64,000 bases of DNA from Plasmopara viticola (GCA_001695595.3 MBPM02000177.1:17739-81738); one strand, 5' to 3'. Numbered from the stretch's first letter, positions 36,814-49,566 are shown. Numbers and translations: made by a program. The notes: generated from the letters alone by a model not told the origin.

Positions 36814-38855
36814 ATGAGCTTCGAGGAGAGCGTCACGTCCTTTTACGTGGCGTTCGCCGAGCAGCAAGTGGATCAAGTCTGCCGAGCTCTCCGTGCTATG
36901 CGAACCTCAGTCACAAGTGTATCAGACGCGGCAGTAGACGCTGTGCACGACGAGATGCTGCGCAACTGCGAGGTCAAGGCTCAGAGTCTGCAAGACACGG
37001 CACTCTCCCAATTGCAACAAGCTTGTAAAGGCGCCGACGTCGACGTTGACGCACTCCTCGCGTCATTTTCTCACTGTGTTGCTCTCGGCGCTGCCCACGA
37101 GGCCGCACCTCCTTTTTCCAGTTGTCTAAGCGGCATTTTCGTCACGCAAGCGCGCGCTAGTTTCAATCGCTTGAAAAGCAGTAAACAGGCCGCGAAAGTA
37201 AATGAGCACGGCTACATTGACCGAGCCTTTTATGTAGAAGCGTTACGTGAGCTATTAACGGGGTCAACCGACATCATGAATGCCGTCGCGGATGTTGTAG
37301 CCGATGTACTGATACTGAAGCAGGTGCTCGAGCCAATCCATGCCTCGTGTGCTGAAATTGCGCTGCAAATGGTGCGAATGTACGAAGACGATGCGCGAAT
37401 GGTTGCATGGGAGCGCCGAGCGAATGTGCAGGCGCAGAGGGATCCAAAACAGGCTTTGGAAGGCGATGAAGTGGAAGCAGACGAGAGTTTGCAGATGATT
37501 GACTTGTGCCTGGATGAACTTGCCTTTATCATTCGAGTACTTGTGAGCTACACTGCGTTCTTGGCCATTGTATGCGAAGGGTTGGGCCAGAATGAGAGTA
37601 AAGGCTTTCAGATCAAGATGCAGGAACTGAGCGGTGTCTATGTCGTGTTGGAGAGGTTTTACGTGTTTCAGTCTGTGCACAAAGCGACTGTGATTGCCGA
37701 ACCCCATGAATTGGAACCTGGAGTCTACGTGTCGAGTCTTGTTGAAGACGTTGCATTCGTTTTGAACAAAGCGTTTTTTAGAGCCTCGCAATGGTGCGTC
37801 TTGCAGCCTTGTTTGAGACTGTTTTGGTTTAATCACATTATGTTTGGTCGTCTCAATGCAGCTTAAACTATCATACGGCGCTTTCTATTGTGATTGCACT
37901 TGTAGATGCACTCGAGTCACAGTACCTGCAAGCAATCTTGTCGCTACCAAGCCGACCGTGCGTCATTCCGCTGACTTCTACTAAAGCAGTACCTGCACGA
38001 ACAAGTGGACAGGATGGCAGCGAGGAAGCGCATGATAGTCAGAGCGATGTATCGTTCTCGGCCATGCTTCTCCAGGTAGTCGATGAAGACCTTGAGCGAG
38101 CGCTTCAAGAAGAAGCAAGGCTCATTATGACCATCAACTCGGCTTTTATGAGTGGTGAGTTTGTGCGGGCATTGCAAAAAAAAATTGAAGAGTTTTCGAG
38201 TGCGAGTTTTGCGTCCGATACGCCAATTCTCGAGTGTTTACCAACTCCTTTTCACGATATGACGGATGCATTTCAGTCCATTGTATCGAATGAGATTCAA
38301 GAGATACTGTCTCGGACTCTGCGCCAACGATTACCACAAGCTTTGCATCGTGTGATGGATGAGCAATTGCAGTACGTCCTCACCTCTGCCCAGTACGATG
38401 CGCTCGAGTTGCAAGGGTCTCCTTTGATACGATTAGTGGAACGAGAAGTCTTAACAAATCCAGAGCTGCAACGGTATGAACGGACGCTGTGCCGTGCTCC
38501 GTTTGAAGATCTTGTCGAAGCAGCTACCCAATACTTGACCTCGTGTCTTGAGAACGCGCTTCTTGCGTCAAAGAAACGTTGCAATGATTTGGGTGCATTG
38601 CAACTGGAACGTGAGGTTACTGACCTTTTGACTCGAATGGCAACCCTCGTGCCTCACAGAAGCCTTCGTGGGTCATTTACCCGACTGTTTCAAGTCGTGT
38701 TTGTCTTGAATGTGATGCAACCGTCTCATCTTCTCGACTACGTAAGCACCTTGCGTACGGATTTCTCGACAGAGGCTATTGAGACACTTTTGCGAATGCG
38801 GATTGAGTTTCAGAACGAGGATATTGTGCGTGTTATAGAAAATTTTAAATGCTGA
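36814..38855 (+). CDS. COG4: Conserved oligomeric Golgi complex subunit 4 (two exons)
   Basis: Exon 1 36814-37793 and exon 2 37862-38855 give 657 residues. The 68-nt intron (GTGCGT ... TGCAG, branch TTTAATC) removes an in-frame stop and restores the conserved segment VLNKAFFRASQ-C-LNYHTALSIVIAL. The C-terminus RMRIEFQNEDIVRVI is also typical of the family. COG4 sits in lobe A of the COG tether, which binds SNAREs and returns glycosylation enzymes within the Golgi by retrograde transport. It is shorter than the roughly 785-residue human protein, and the N-terminal coiled coil is reduced. It is 174 bp downstream of UMP-CMP kinase on the same strand. Confidence 0.9.
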
Positions 38856-40668
38856 TTGAACCATTTGTGTAGTTTACACTTGTCACAATCGAATAGTTTC
38901 AATACCAATTCGCTAGTAATAGTAGCCACTTGTTGCTTAGAACACATTTTTTGTTTGTTTGGCCTTTTTACTCTAAATCATTACCTTAAACGAAACTTCA
39001 AGCCCGAATATCAGAATGGGTGAAACATGAAAAGTACTCATTTGATAAGAGCTGGAATTCCCAATCATCGTGGCTTGTAGCGACATGGGCTATACTAATG
39101 CTACGCTCAGCTTTTAAAGCAGAAAATAATGTTTTACTCCTACTCCGAGATTTGCAAATTTAGAGGGTAATTGCTTAAGCAGAGCAACTACACTGAATAA
39201 CCTCTAGACCTTTCGCCTCTGCGATAAAATTCGAACGCTTCTTTTTTCCCTTACACTTTGAAGTCCGGAGCCAATCAGATCCGATTCTTATATGTAAAGT
39301 ATTCGTAATTTTGGGCGCTTAAGTCGTAATTTGGCCTGCCATCTGTACCAAGTTAAGGCTTTTCGAACTTCAAGTTCTCAATTTAACATTTTGCACTTGT
39401 CTCTTCCAATCTGATTTAGCCTTTGTCCACAGATTTGCAATTCATCATCAATACGTTCAACGCAATTTTGCATGCATTTACCTTTCGTAGTAGTAAGCAC
39501 AACGATTCGTATGAATTTGCGTAGCGAGATGCTGTGAGCGTTAGCTACCCCTACTCGCGATTGCACCATGCGGTGATTATTGTCGCGGGTTCTTATTTTT
39601 GTTGTTTGTAAACAGTCAGTTTCGCATACATGTATTTGGCGATCGCCAAATTAATATTGTCAACTAAGCAAGTACTCTTTCGGTTGCAATTTCAATCGAG
39701 TCTGGTGCATGAAGAAAACATTTCCATATCACGCTGCAAAAAATCAAGACATTTATGTCGGACTTCGCGCTGCAAAGTCCAGTTGCTTCACCGCAGGCAA
39801 CTTTGGCAACTAAAGTTAACAGAAGAATACCTTGACCTAATGCCGATGCCTTATCAAAATCTTGTATTAGGCTGAAGAGGCCTTTAAAGAAACAATAATT
39901 TTTTATGCGCTGCATTCCAGAGTTTGGGATCACTAGACAGTCCGCCCTTTAAATGTGGTAAATTGAAAGGGAGCCCGACATATATAAGACCAAATATGTA
40001 GTACGACTTGTCCGTGTGCTTATTGAGCAATATCTTCGCTGATTCTGGATCTATTCGTCAGCACAATCCGACTTCTGGCTTTGGCTTACACATATTTCAG
40101 GAATAAGACACCCTAACTATAATTATAAGCATATCCCAATGAAAAGTATATAAATACACACATGTGTTAATCGAAACCTATCGATAACGAATTTGTCATT
40201 GCTGTCCTTTCGTTCGTTAGAAGAATCATCGTTATGGCGTGCGGCGTGCGTGTCACAAATAAAAACTGCTCGGTGGCTAACTCTGCGCGCCCATTCATCC
40301 CCCGACCAATTCAGAGTAGCCGCCATCCGACCTCTAAAAAGTTGCAGCGAAAGTAGATTTCACCACTCACCAATGTCAGATGTGATGATTTCTAGCTCAG
40401 AGCGACTCATTTGACGCCCAAGCCATAGACAATTACAGCAGCTCAGCGCAAGGTCTTGGTACTGATCGTCTCCGAACGTTGCAGAGAAGAGTTAAAGTCA
40501 AGTGATGAAACCGGCAGTTGTCGCTCATTGGGGTTCCGAGAACGCTGATTGAGCTGAATTTTTTTATGCCACTCCAGTCTGCTCAGATAAAGGTTATGCG
40601 AGTGGTCACACAAGTTGCTGCATCGCATAAAGATGACGGGAATCTATGAAGGGCTTTCGAACAAATGA
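38856..40668. other. Intergenic, nothing recognised
   Basis: About 1.8 kb of AT-rich sequence between COG4 and the MFS transporter. Short frames only; no repeat or RNA gene seen. Confidence 0.45.
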
Positions 40669-40684
40669 TCATTCCCATTTTTTC
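40669..40684 (+). promoter_or_regulatory. Oomycete Inr plus flanking element of the MFS gene
   Basis: TCATTCC (40669-40675) is followed directly by CATTTTTTC (40676-40684). This matches the published oomycete initiator (TCATTYY) joined to the flanking promoter region (CAWTTTNYY). It lies 36 bp before the ATG at 40720, so the leader would be short. Confidence 0.72.
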
Positions 40685-40719
40685 ATTGTACTGGGCAGAC
40701 CCAATCTTTTTTTCAAAAA

Positions 40720-42401
40720 ATGGATGCCCAGATAGTCATTTCGCTGCTGATCTTTGCATTTGTGAGCTGCAGCGTTGTGTACGATGTCAAATGGAGTCCC
40801 CAAGGGCGTCGACTCCACTCGAAAAGTTATCGGTAAGGCATTGATTCAATCAGTATTGTGTCTTGGTGAACCTGGTTTTGAACTCTTCCTTTTCTATGAT
40901 CGTAGATGGCGACGACTAAAGAATTGGTTGCCCATGGGTGTAGCTTACGCAGGCTTTTACATGGCTCGATACAACGTTTCTGCTGGCAACGTTCCGTCCG
41001 TGCGACATCGACTTGGCTTTTCTTCAGTTTACATGGGATGGTACGTTACGCTGATTTTACAATTTAAATTTGCTTTTTTTTTCTAGCATTTCTCAGCTCG
41101 AGCTAATAGCACTGATTTTCCCCAGGGTGCTTTCAGCCGGGTCTTGGGCATATGCGATCAGCTCACCATTCACTGGACAAATCACGGATCGTATTGGAGG
41201 ACGCAATGGCATGATCCTTGCATGTGTTGGATCAGGGCTGTGCAATTTGGGACTTGGCGTTGTCTTTCTCTGCGACTTGTCCTTTGAAGTCAAGCAAATT
41301 CTCTTTGTGGTGCTCTATGCGGCAAATGTGCTCATGCAAGGCTTTGGCACAAGTGCCGTGGTCAAGATCAATGCAGCTTGGTATGTTGCAAGTGAACGCG
41401 GAGTGTTTGCCGGCGTCTTTAACGTCATGTTGACGAGTGGGTACTACTTGTCGTTGGGAAGTGGCAGTTCCATTATCGAATCGTTGGGCTGGGCCTTTGT
41501 ATTTGTCATTCCTGCCTGTATGTTGCTCGTGATGTCGATTATTGTCAGTGCACTAGTCAGGAATTCGCCCGCCGACACCAATGTGCTTTCGGAAGACCAA
41601 TTACCCACGACTTCAGCGCAAACGGAAGCCGCGAGTACTACATGTGACAATGCCCCCCAAGTCACTTCGCAGCAACGAATGAAGCAGTTGATGAAGAATT
41701 ATACGTTTCTAGGCTATCTCGCCGCCTTGTTCTTCCTTTGCTGGACTCGAGATGGATACCTCAATTGGTTCTTGTCGTTCTTTGACGATGTGCGCTCCGA
41801 ACCCCTTTCATCGGACGACACGGCCATTATTGGCGGCGCCTGGACGATTGGCGGCTTTGTTGGCGGCATTCTCTGTGGATGGATCAGTGACATTGTCTTT
41901 CAATCGAATCGAGTCAAGCCTATTTTTATTTTCTCATTGATCCAAGCAGGGCTCCTCGGTCTCATCTATTTCATGAGTGAAACGTGTAGCGTGATGACCC
42001 TCGGCCTCCTCACCTTTGCTTCCAGTGTTTGTATTCTTGGCAACTACACGCTCTTGAGCTACACAGTACCTACCGATCTGCCGCAAGAGATTGCTGCGGG
42101 TGCGACGGGTGTCATGCACGCAGTCGGGTACTTTTCGACCGGTCTTTCCAGTGCCGTCATGGGGAACGTCATTGATGAAGTGGGCTATCATATGTGGGCA
42201 ATCTCGCTCATTGTCGCCTCTGTCTTATCCGGTGTGTTTGTCCGACTGGGCTCACATTTCTCGAAAAAAGATCGTCCCGAGTCGCAAGAGCAGCCCGTGG
42301 CAATCATGACCATGACGGACGCGTCGTATGAACACTCCCACTCCTCATCGTCGCTTGAGGGTGACTTTAAAATGGTTACGGGGACGCCTAGTCATGCGTA
42401 A
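40720..42401 (+). CDS. MFS transporter, organophosphate antiporter type (three exons)
   Basis: Exons 40720-40832, 40906-41040 and 41087-42401 give 520 residues. Introns are 73 nt (GTAAGG...GTAG) and 46 nt (GTACGT...CTAG). The upstream start at 40720 was chosen because it alone stays in frame through both joins and supplies a first hydrophobic segment (IVISLLIFAFVSCSVVYDV); the ATG at 40784 is out of frame after splicing. The YMARYNVS block after the first helix and the loop motif TGQITDRIGGRNGM (MFS motif A) fit the GlpT/UhpT/glycerol-3-phosphate branch. A hydrophilic loop of about 60 residues with Asp/Ser/Glu separates the two six-helix halves, and the tail is Ser-rich and cytoplasmic. Substrate is probably a phosphorylated organic compound, but this is inference. 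Confidence 0.85.
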
Positions 42402-45143
42402 CGCGTTGTACTCTTGTTGCCACAGTATGATATACGTTCCTTTTTAAATACGCGAAATGAAGTGTACATTTGCGCCAAGCGTCAAGACAAAAAGTGCTGA
42501 AGTGAGCAGGATGTCTTTCCTATTATGACTTTTTCTTCGATAGACTACGTCGGGTAGCTGGCTAATTTTTTAAAGCAATATAAAGTTTAAGTGTTGAGCT
42601 CAATAGTAACATCCAATTTGCAGCTCACTATTTATATTTACTTTCTATTGATGTATTGGTATTCACAAAAACTTAGATGGATTAGTTGCAGTGGTAAAGA
42701 TTTTGTCAATGTCTGCTCTATTATTCTTAGGTCTGAGGTAACAGCTCACGAAGCCAAAAATTTAAACACCCTATACAGAGAGAGGAAGGTACACGGTAAC
42801 TTGCACAGTCACTTCTTTTGGGATAGGGTGCTCACTAAAAACGTCGTGCTCACTAAAAACACGTCAAGAACTCCTCGCAGTAGCGTGCTGCTCGAGCCCG
42901 AACTTAGCTCAATGCTTACGCTTCTTCCGGCGTAAAAATTACGCTCCATTGGCTCAGCTCTTGTCTACGTCTAGCCAGGTATGCCGTGGCGACTGCTCAC
43001 GGTTAGACTAGTGGTAAATGTCATTTTCGAAGACGTAAACGACGATGACATGTCAAAGTTTTTATCAGTATATGAGGTTTATACGACAGACATAAGTATA
43101 TTCTTAACGCAGTGATAAATTTGATGAGTATTACTCTTAGTCTTTAGCAAGAAGGTTGCAGCAGCAGCATTCCTTGCGCTTTACTATCGAGATCTAGTAG
43201 GATCTTGGAATAGATTATGTACAATTGGCGGTCAGAAATCGTTGTAAGCATATACCGGTTATATAAAAAAATATCGCCATTCAGCAAAGCGAAAATATAT
43301 GGTAAAGTGGGTAATAGCTTAAGAAGAAGCCATTAATCAATACAGAGCGATCAAACATCTAACCTAATTCAATACAGCGCAATCATTGTCGAAGTCAGAT
43401 AATAAAATCAGATGCATACACTACCCCTCCGCCTCATATTATAAGTTTCACTGTAGCGCCTTCTTTCATGTATGTGGAGAGTACTCTGATTTCATCCCAG
43501 CGCTCCAGTTCTCTCTGAGTGTCGTGCCATCCCAAGGTACTTTTAATCAGTGTTGTTTCCGCCAAGATAGAGCCAGTAAAAAGTATTTTCAAAAAGAAAT
43601 CATATCAAATACGTGCATCCCGACGCCCAAGCGTTCCTTGCTATCCCTTTTCTCTCGTTGCGCAACCTACTCGTGTAAGAGCACGACTTGAGGCTCAACA
43701 AACGTTGCAATTTGGTATTTCTCAAAGTGGCAGAATTAATGGCAATACCAATGCCATTGTCATTGTGATTTCACACATATTCCACGCAAAATACATTCAG
43801 CCACTCCAAGACCGATCTTTCCGTCAGGTCATAGCACAGCGAAGTACGATAGTAGAGATTGTTTTTGATAGCGTAATCTATCAAACTCCAATGTCTCCGC
43901 GCACGGTCTTCAAAACTTTCTTTATTCTCAAACATCAAGGCTCGGATAATTAAACGTCTCCTTCAAAGCAAACGGACACAGACTTTGGATAATCCTTCAC
44001 ACCACCATGAGCATAAAATTTCCGCGACGCCTCGTAATCTCCGAGCTTCAAAATGAAAATCATATAATTGTAGCGTCATTCTTGCGCAAGCGCATTAAAA
44101 ACGAGGCATGGCCAGAGTTAGCAATCGCCGGGCCTCTTTTCACCAACGATTCCTACACGTGAGCCAGAAATCAACAAAACGTACAGGCTTTCTCGGCCAG
44201 TGACCAACCCCACTGGATCTGAAGTGACCTCCGAGCGACATCGGATACCAAGAACCGCCCTGATCAACCTTCACTCTCCGACGCTCAATTCTTTAAAAAT
44301 TGCCAATCGACAAGCACTATCGCGAGGAGATATGTATATTGTATTTCCCACAAGTCGATTTCTCGAATGGTGTCACTTCCATGTCATCAACTACCGTTAT
44401 CATATGCAAATCTACTCTTTGCAATTCTACTTTCATGCGTTCGATCGCATGATGCCCTTTATATTAGAGAAATTAAAAAGACTCCTTGAAAAATCTTTAG
44501 CTGTGATGCACCGGCGCTGATTCGTAAAATCTCCATGACAAGCCAGGCACAATTTAAACCAAACATCAAAATTGTGCTTTGCACGTCACGCAACTGCGGA
44601 AACCGAAAATGGTCCTTCCATGATACCGTGGTCACTCTGTCAATGGCCTCTTCTGTTAAATTAGTGTCTTCTTAGGAGTCCACCCCTGACATTGTAGTCA
44701 CCAGTGTTTTGGCCCCAGCGACGGCCACAGCCCGATCTTCGGCCAGTGCTGCGCTGGCCGTGTCATCGGCCTTGAGCTCGAAGCAGGCCACTAAGCCTCC
44801 GCTCACCCAACCGCTGTAAGCGCTAGCCAAGGCAGTGTCGACTCGATCTTTCTCTCCGTCAACTTTTCGACTTCTCCACGAGACACGGCCACGTTCCGCG
44901 TATTAAAGGCAGCGGCTTTAAAACACGAGGCAATAAAAGACGCGAAGAACGTGTCAACCTCAAAAGCCACCAGCAAGAAGCCCCTGTCTCTCATAGATTT
45001 AGAGTTTTGAATGCAGCCACGAGTACCACCGCTCCCGTATTTTCAGCCATGCTTTTGCAGTAGAAAATTATCCACTTCAAAAGCATGGCTCATAGTAGCT
45101 GAGCGATACTTTGGAGTCGATAATATATCTGAGTAATATTTTA
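42402..45143. other. Repeat-rich, gene-poor region with coding-like fragments
   Basis: Two degraded coding-like stretches are visible. On the minus strand around 43,970-44,050 the frame reads GDYEASRKFYAHGGVKDY, resembling a TPR-type helix pair. On the minus strand around 44,672-44,905, GC-richer than its surroundings, an open frame of about 75 codons ends with TAA and includes SGWVSGGLVACFELKADDTA; I recognise no family. GTGCTCACTAAAAAC is duplicated at about 42,828-42,860. None of these can be called an intact gene. Confidence 0.3.
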
Positions 45144-45308
45144 GGGAACCGTTGAACTGCCGGTACCCTTCTGATAACCTGCCGGTACCCTTTGATTTTA
45201 GCCAATGAGATAAAATTAAATCCATCAATAGGAGCAGTTTATCTCTGTTAATGAACACAGTGTTTTTCAACCAATAAAAAGAGAAAGCAATACCCATCCG
45301 GTACCCCT
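45144..45308 (+). repeat. Left terminal inverted repeat (165 bp)
   Basis: It is the inverted copy of 46286-46450, with scattered differences. Just inside it, 45315-45400 holds a more diverged tandem copy of the same subrepeat (GAACTGCCGGT ... AATGA). Confidence 0.8.
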
Positions 45309-45391
45309 CTTTCGTGAACTGCCGGTTCCCCCTGTTTTGATCCAATGAAAAGAGGAGCAATTCCGTCAATGAGAGCAATATTTTTCTGTCA

Positions 45392-46103
45392 ATGAAAGCA
45401 GCACTGAACAAGTCATCGAAATGCGCCTTCCTCTACGTGTCTTTCTGGGTGTTGCTACTGCTGATTGTGAGCTGCGCTTGCGGAGAGGAATACCATCGTC
45501 ACATGAACAATTGGGCGGTGATTGTGAGCAAGGCATCTGTAGTATGGCTCCACGCCTTGTTTAATAATGTGCGTCATTTGCTGTAGGTCGACACGTCTCG
45601 CTTTTGGAGTAATTACAGACTCATTGCGAATGCGTTATCACACTACCACTCAGTCAAGCGTCTTGATATCCCAGACAGCCAGGTAAGACAATGTTAAAGA
45701 CAATTTGTCATACCTTGCTTATTGACAATGCGGCGCTACTGTTGCAGATTATCTTGGTGCTGGCGGACCAAATGCCGTGCAATCCTCGCAATTGCTTTCC
45801 TGGACAAGTGTTTAACAGTCGAAGCCAAAAAAATAATCTGTATGTGATTATCCTGCACCACGTTCGCTTTGAATGCACCTGCTGATTCGATTTGGTGTCC
45901 AACGCAGCTATGGAAAAAACGCCGAGGTCGATTGTCGCGGCTCCGAGGTCTCAGTGACCAACTTCATTACAGTCCTTACGGGTGCGTCAAGTAGATAGTT
46001 AGTGTAACTTTTTCGTGCTGACCTAATCGAACGATCAGGACGGCATGAGCCTGATATAAACAGCAAACACAAAGCTCATAACCTTTGGCGCGCGCGTGCA
46101 TGA
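45392..46103 (+). pseudogene. PIGK: PIG-K / GPI8 fragment (first five exons only)
   Basis: Exons 45392-45523, 45587-45682, 45748-45839, 45908-45981 and 46039-46103 join in frame to 152 residues. The parts read as a signal-anchor N-terminus (LLLLIVSCACG), NNWAVIVDTSRFWSNYR, SVKRLDIPDSQIILVLAD, CNPRNCFPGQVFN, and the block ending VLTGRHEP. All splice sites are consensus (GTGAGC, GTAAGA, GTATGT, GTGCGT; 57-68 nt introns). GPI8/PIG-K is the caspase-like Cys protease of the GPI transamidase in the ER. The catalytic His (GHGG) and Cys segments, expected after GRHE, are missing, and unrelated codons end at TGA 46101. The usual length is more than twice this. It cannot be a transamidase; it may be a captured, possibly transcribed, fragment. 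Confidence 0.82.
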
Positions 46104-46285
46104 GAACCGCCGACTTTGCCTCTTTCAGAGTGCTGTACGAGAGCTATCTAGGGGGTTGCATAGTGTTCATTGCGAGAAGAAGAGTGCGAGAAGAGTGATA
46201 TTGAGAAAAGTAATGTTGAATAGAGTGATATTGAGAAGAGGTTAGTAGGAGTTATTTCTTAAAAAACAAGGAGTACATACGAATT

Positions 46286-46450
46286 AGGGGTACCGGATGG
46301 GTATTGCTTTCTCTTTTGTTGGTTGAAAAAGCACTGTGGTCATTAACAGAGATAAACTGCTTCCATTAGTGGATTTAGCTTAATCTCATTGGCTAATATC
46401 AAGGGGTACCGGCAGTTTACCAAAAGGGTACCGGCAGTTTAACGATTCCC
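46286..46450 (-). repeat. Right terminal inverted repeat (165 bp)
   Basis: It starts with AGGGGTACCGG at its inner end and ends AACGATTCCC outside. It is the inverted counterpart of 45144-45308. Confidence 0.8.
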
Positions 46451-49400
46451 ATAATTTATTCTATACCCTTAATTGTACGCATGCGATCGCCTCCCAGGTA
46501 TCAATTTGGGTTTGCATTCGCATTCTTCTTGTAGCGTCATGCTGCCCGCTATAAATGGTTTCCACCGCCCCTCGATGGGCCTTTGTTTCTCACTGTGTTT
46601 TGTAGAACTATGTTACCTACTTGCGGAACATTCTTTTCTACACCTTGATGATTTTGCTGCCTATAACACTGTATTAGTGGAACTTTGTAAACCGCTTCTG
46701 AAGCTAAATAATTAGCGTCCTCAATAGCTAGCGCTACAAGTAAAAGCTTGACATCCGGAAAGGATGGTCACGAAGATTTCGCCACGTCAATATTATTAGT
46801 GCCGGTATCTATTAAAGCTTCAGATGTGCACTTGCGCAGGCTTTTAATATAAGCGATTTGAGACAGCAATTGCGGAAAGATGATCCACCAGAGTATTGTT
46901 ACGCAAAATTGAGCTGTTGATAATTTCCCGTCCTGTTGATCTGCTTTTCTAGCCATGATACCTCCCAGATCGAGTCATTCGTTTTCACGTCGAAGATTCG
47001 ACATGGCTGTGCTGTCGAGAATCTCACAGTCAAGCCGATGTTAATTTGATTCCTTCTGTCGCTCTCTTTTAAGAATCACTCATCTTAATCTGGTTGACTG
47101 CAATCGTTTGTAAACGTACATTTCTCTCGGTGCACTAAAGTCCAACAAGACACGAATAATCTCGTACACATGTCTGCACAAGCAGCAGCTTACCGTTACA
47201 AGCCCTTCCTTCGATAGCTATCAAGCTTGAAGAAGCTAAGTTCCAACAGTGCGTATTGCTTACACGACTGCCATGGGACCTTCAAATCTAAATAAGTAAA
47301 TGAAGATTAGCATTGAAAGTGTTCGGCTTCTACTAACGATTCTTTAAAACTCTTGAAAGAGATGAATTGTTTTTTGTCGACTCCCTTCAGGATGAACACG
47401 GATTAAATGCATTTGCTTTACCACAGCTAAAGCAGCAGATATTGAATTGATTGTTGACTCTTCAAGTTTATTAAAGCTAGACTTGAGTCTGCGGGTCTTC
47501 GAACATCGTTTCTTATAGCCGAGCGACAGCCCATCTCCGGCATTAAATTGGCTCTTTCTATGCCTGTACTCCACTAAGAAACCGATTTAAAGTGTTCCTT
47601 TCATTATCACCACCTACAACTTAAAGAGTTAAGTGCGATGTGTAGGCCATCCATGAGCACACTTATCAATTTGCTTGTCTGGGAAGTAGTGCTCTGGAGC
47701 GCCGAGACGCTGTACTGATAGTATTGAAGGTTGTGCTCTTCCTTGCTTGTAGGCAAGAAATCGTGAGCGCTAGCGGAGCTCAATCACATTTTAGAGGATT
47801 GTTCTAGGCTGTTTCTCTTTATGCTTTCAGGACATAGAGACCTCAGGTGAAGTGGTTCCAATTTGAGTTACCAGCTTCTAGCCCGGCCTTCCAGGCCGCG
47901 CACATACGATGACGTGATATCATGGCCGCTCAAGCTGCCATCTCTACCTTCCCGATCCAGACACACAGATTTTTTAGAAAGTAAATATTTATGCCTTACC
48001 GGCTTTGACCCCACAGCAAGCGCTATATTGGAGCCTGTGCTGCTCGGGCCCCAACATTTACTTTGCTCGTAGAGCTTGAACGTCACAGCCACTTGGCAGC
48101 AGAGAGAAATGCAAATGCGACCGCCTCTGTAGGGCTACATAGGACAGCAAATCTTCCGAGCATTGCAAATTGCGCGCCCGCCAGATTAAGGAAGTTTATT
48201 CTGTCTTCTCAGGACCTTTGCGAGGGTTCTGGTAAATAATGTACCCGCAAAGGCGTGACATCAAGTGCTACTAGGTCATACCGCTTCTGGTACAGAAGAG
48301 GTGAAAATCTTCGGGCTTGAGGGGTGAAATAGGTCGCATTTTAATGAATAATTGCTTAGAACTGTGTTATTCCTAATTCCAATCTACCTAAAATTAGCAC
48401 TAAATCTAATTTCGTTTGCTCATCACCTTCGTGTTGCAGGATGCTCCTTTTGACTGGTGAATCTGAGCTGCTCTCGTGCAGTGCTCATAGGATTTGTGCT
48501 ACTTCTTTGCTGCACCAATGATTTCTTTTATTTTCCTTACGATTACGTTTTTGCTTTACTTTTGGCAAAACTATGAACGGCATAGTGGCGGAATCCGGCG
48601 CGTTCGGCACGTATGCGACGAAAATTTATGACGTTTATTGGTAAATAAAACTGAACTTTAACAATCATTTTTTCCGGGTAATTTGAACGCATCTGTTCGA
48701 TGTAGACACGCAGATGGCCAATTTTTAGCAAGCACCAGTAAATCTTTAATCGCCAAAGAAGGAAACGACGGGATACAAGCGAAACACACATAAATGAACA
48801 TTGCAAGACGGCTGGCAAAGCGCAAATCAAAGGTCTGTACGACTTGCATATAAAAATTCAAAGCTGTAATTTACATATACCAAAAAATTTCGCTTTTTGT
48901 GTTTAGATAGTCTTCCCAGCATCTGAGAATAGACTAATAATACTCCGGACGGATCAGGTTTTGTATCAACCTCTAATTGCATAAGCAGGACGGTATCCGC
49001 CGAACGAAAATCGCGCCACGATCAGATAGTTGACAAGCTGGCTAGGTCCGTGTAACACGTAAAAGTGATGTGCTGGGCAGCTTCTTCATGACACGTGTAA
49101 GCAAGTTAAAAGAACAAGTCCCTTCTGACTATAAAGAGGGAGTCGGTCATAAGTTGCACCGATTTCCAGTTAAAAATATACCAATTTTAAACAAAGGTGC
49201 AAATGTGTAGAAAAGCGACGACAACACGTTTGATCAATGTGTGCTTTGCAGTGATTTGCAAAGTGCCAAGTCGAAAACTGACGACGAAATGGCTCGCCAT
49301 TACATGTTCGCTCATCCAACTTCTTTCCAAATGGCAACTAACAACACAACACACGACCATGTCTTGCTCGTACACACTAGTCGGTTGCATGCTTCACTAA

Positions 49401-49566
49401 AGACTTCAATATCAAGTTCGACTGTCCCGTCACTTATTGTTGCAACTGGGTGTTTTTTTTCAATCTGAGCGAAAAAAAAATGTCCTATGAAATTTCATCT
49501 ACAGTACACCTCTTGTGCCACAGATGAGCTTTAGCGAAATGAGAAGGTGAGAGACGGTAGCCGGAC
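46451..49566. other. Gene-poor region
   Basis: Short frames such as 46473-46715 (+), 48543-48830 (-) and 49187-49390 (-) show no recognisable domain. Nothing else was identified. Confidence 0.45.

Larger units (their letters stand above)
45144..46450 (+). mobile_element. TIR element carrying a captured PIG-K fragment
   Basis: Two 165-bp copies in inverted orientation (45144-45308 and 46286-46450) bracket the PIG-K fragment. Outer ends read GGGAACCGTTGAACTG on the left and its near reverse complement (CAGTTTAACGATTCCC) on the right. Each arm contains two tandem GCCGGTACCC units. Flanking 8-mers ATATTTTA (45136-45143) and ATAATTTA (46451-46458) match at 7 of 8 positions, consistent with a worn 8-bp target duplication. 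No transposase is encoded, so the element is non-autonomous. The layout matches Pack-type elements that pick up host gene pieces. Confidence 0.7.

Noticed and set aside
40784..40832. ATG at 40784 as the start of the MFS transporter
   Set aside because: Splicing to the conserved second exon from this frame gives an out-of-frame join; the ATG at 40720 stays in frame and adds the first hydrophobic segment.
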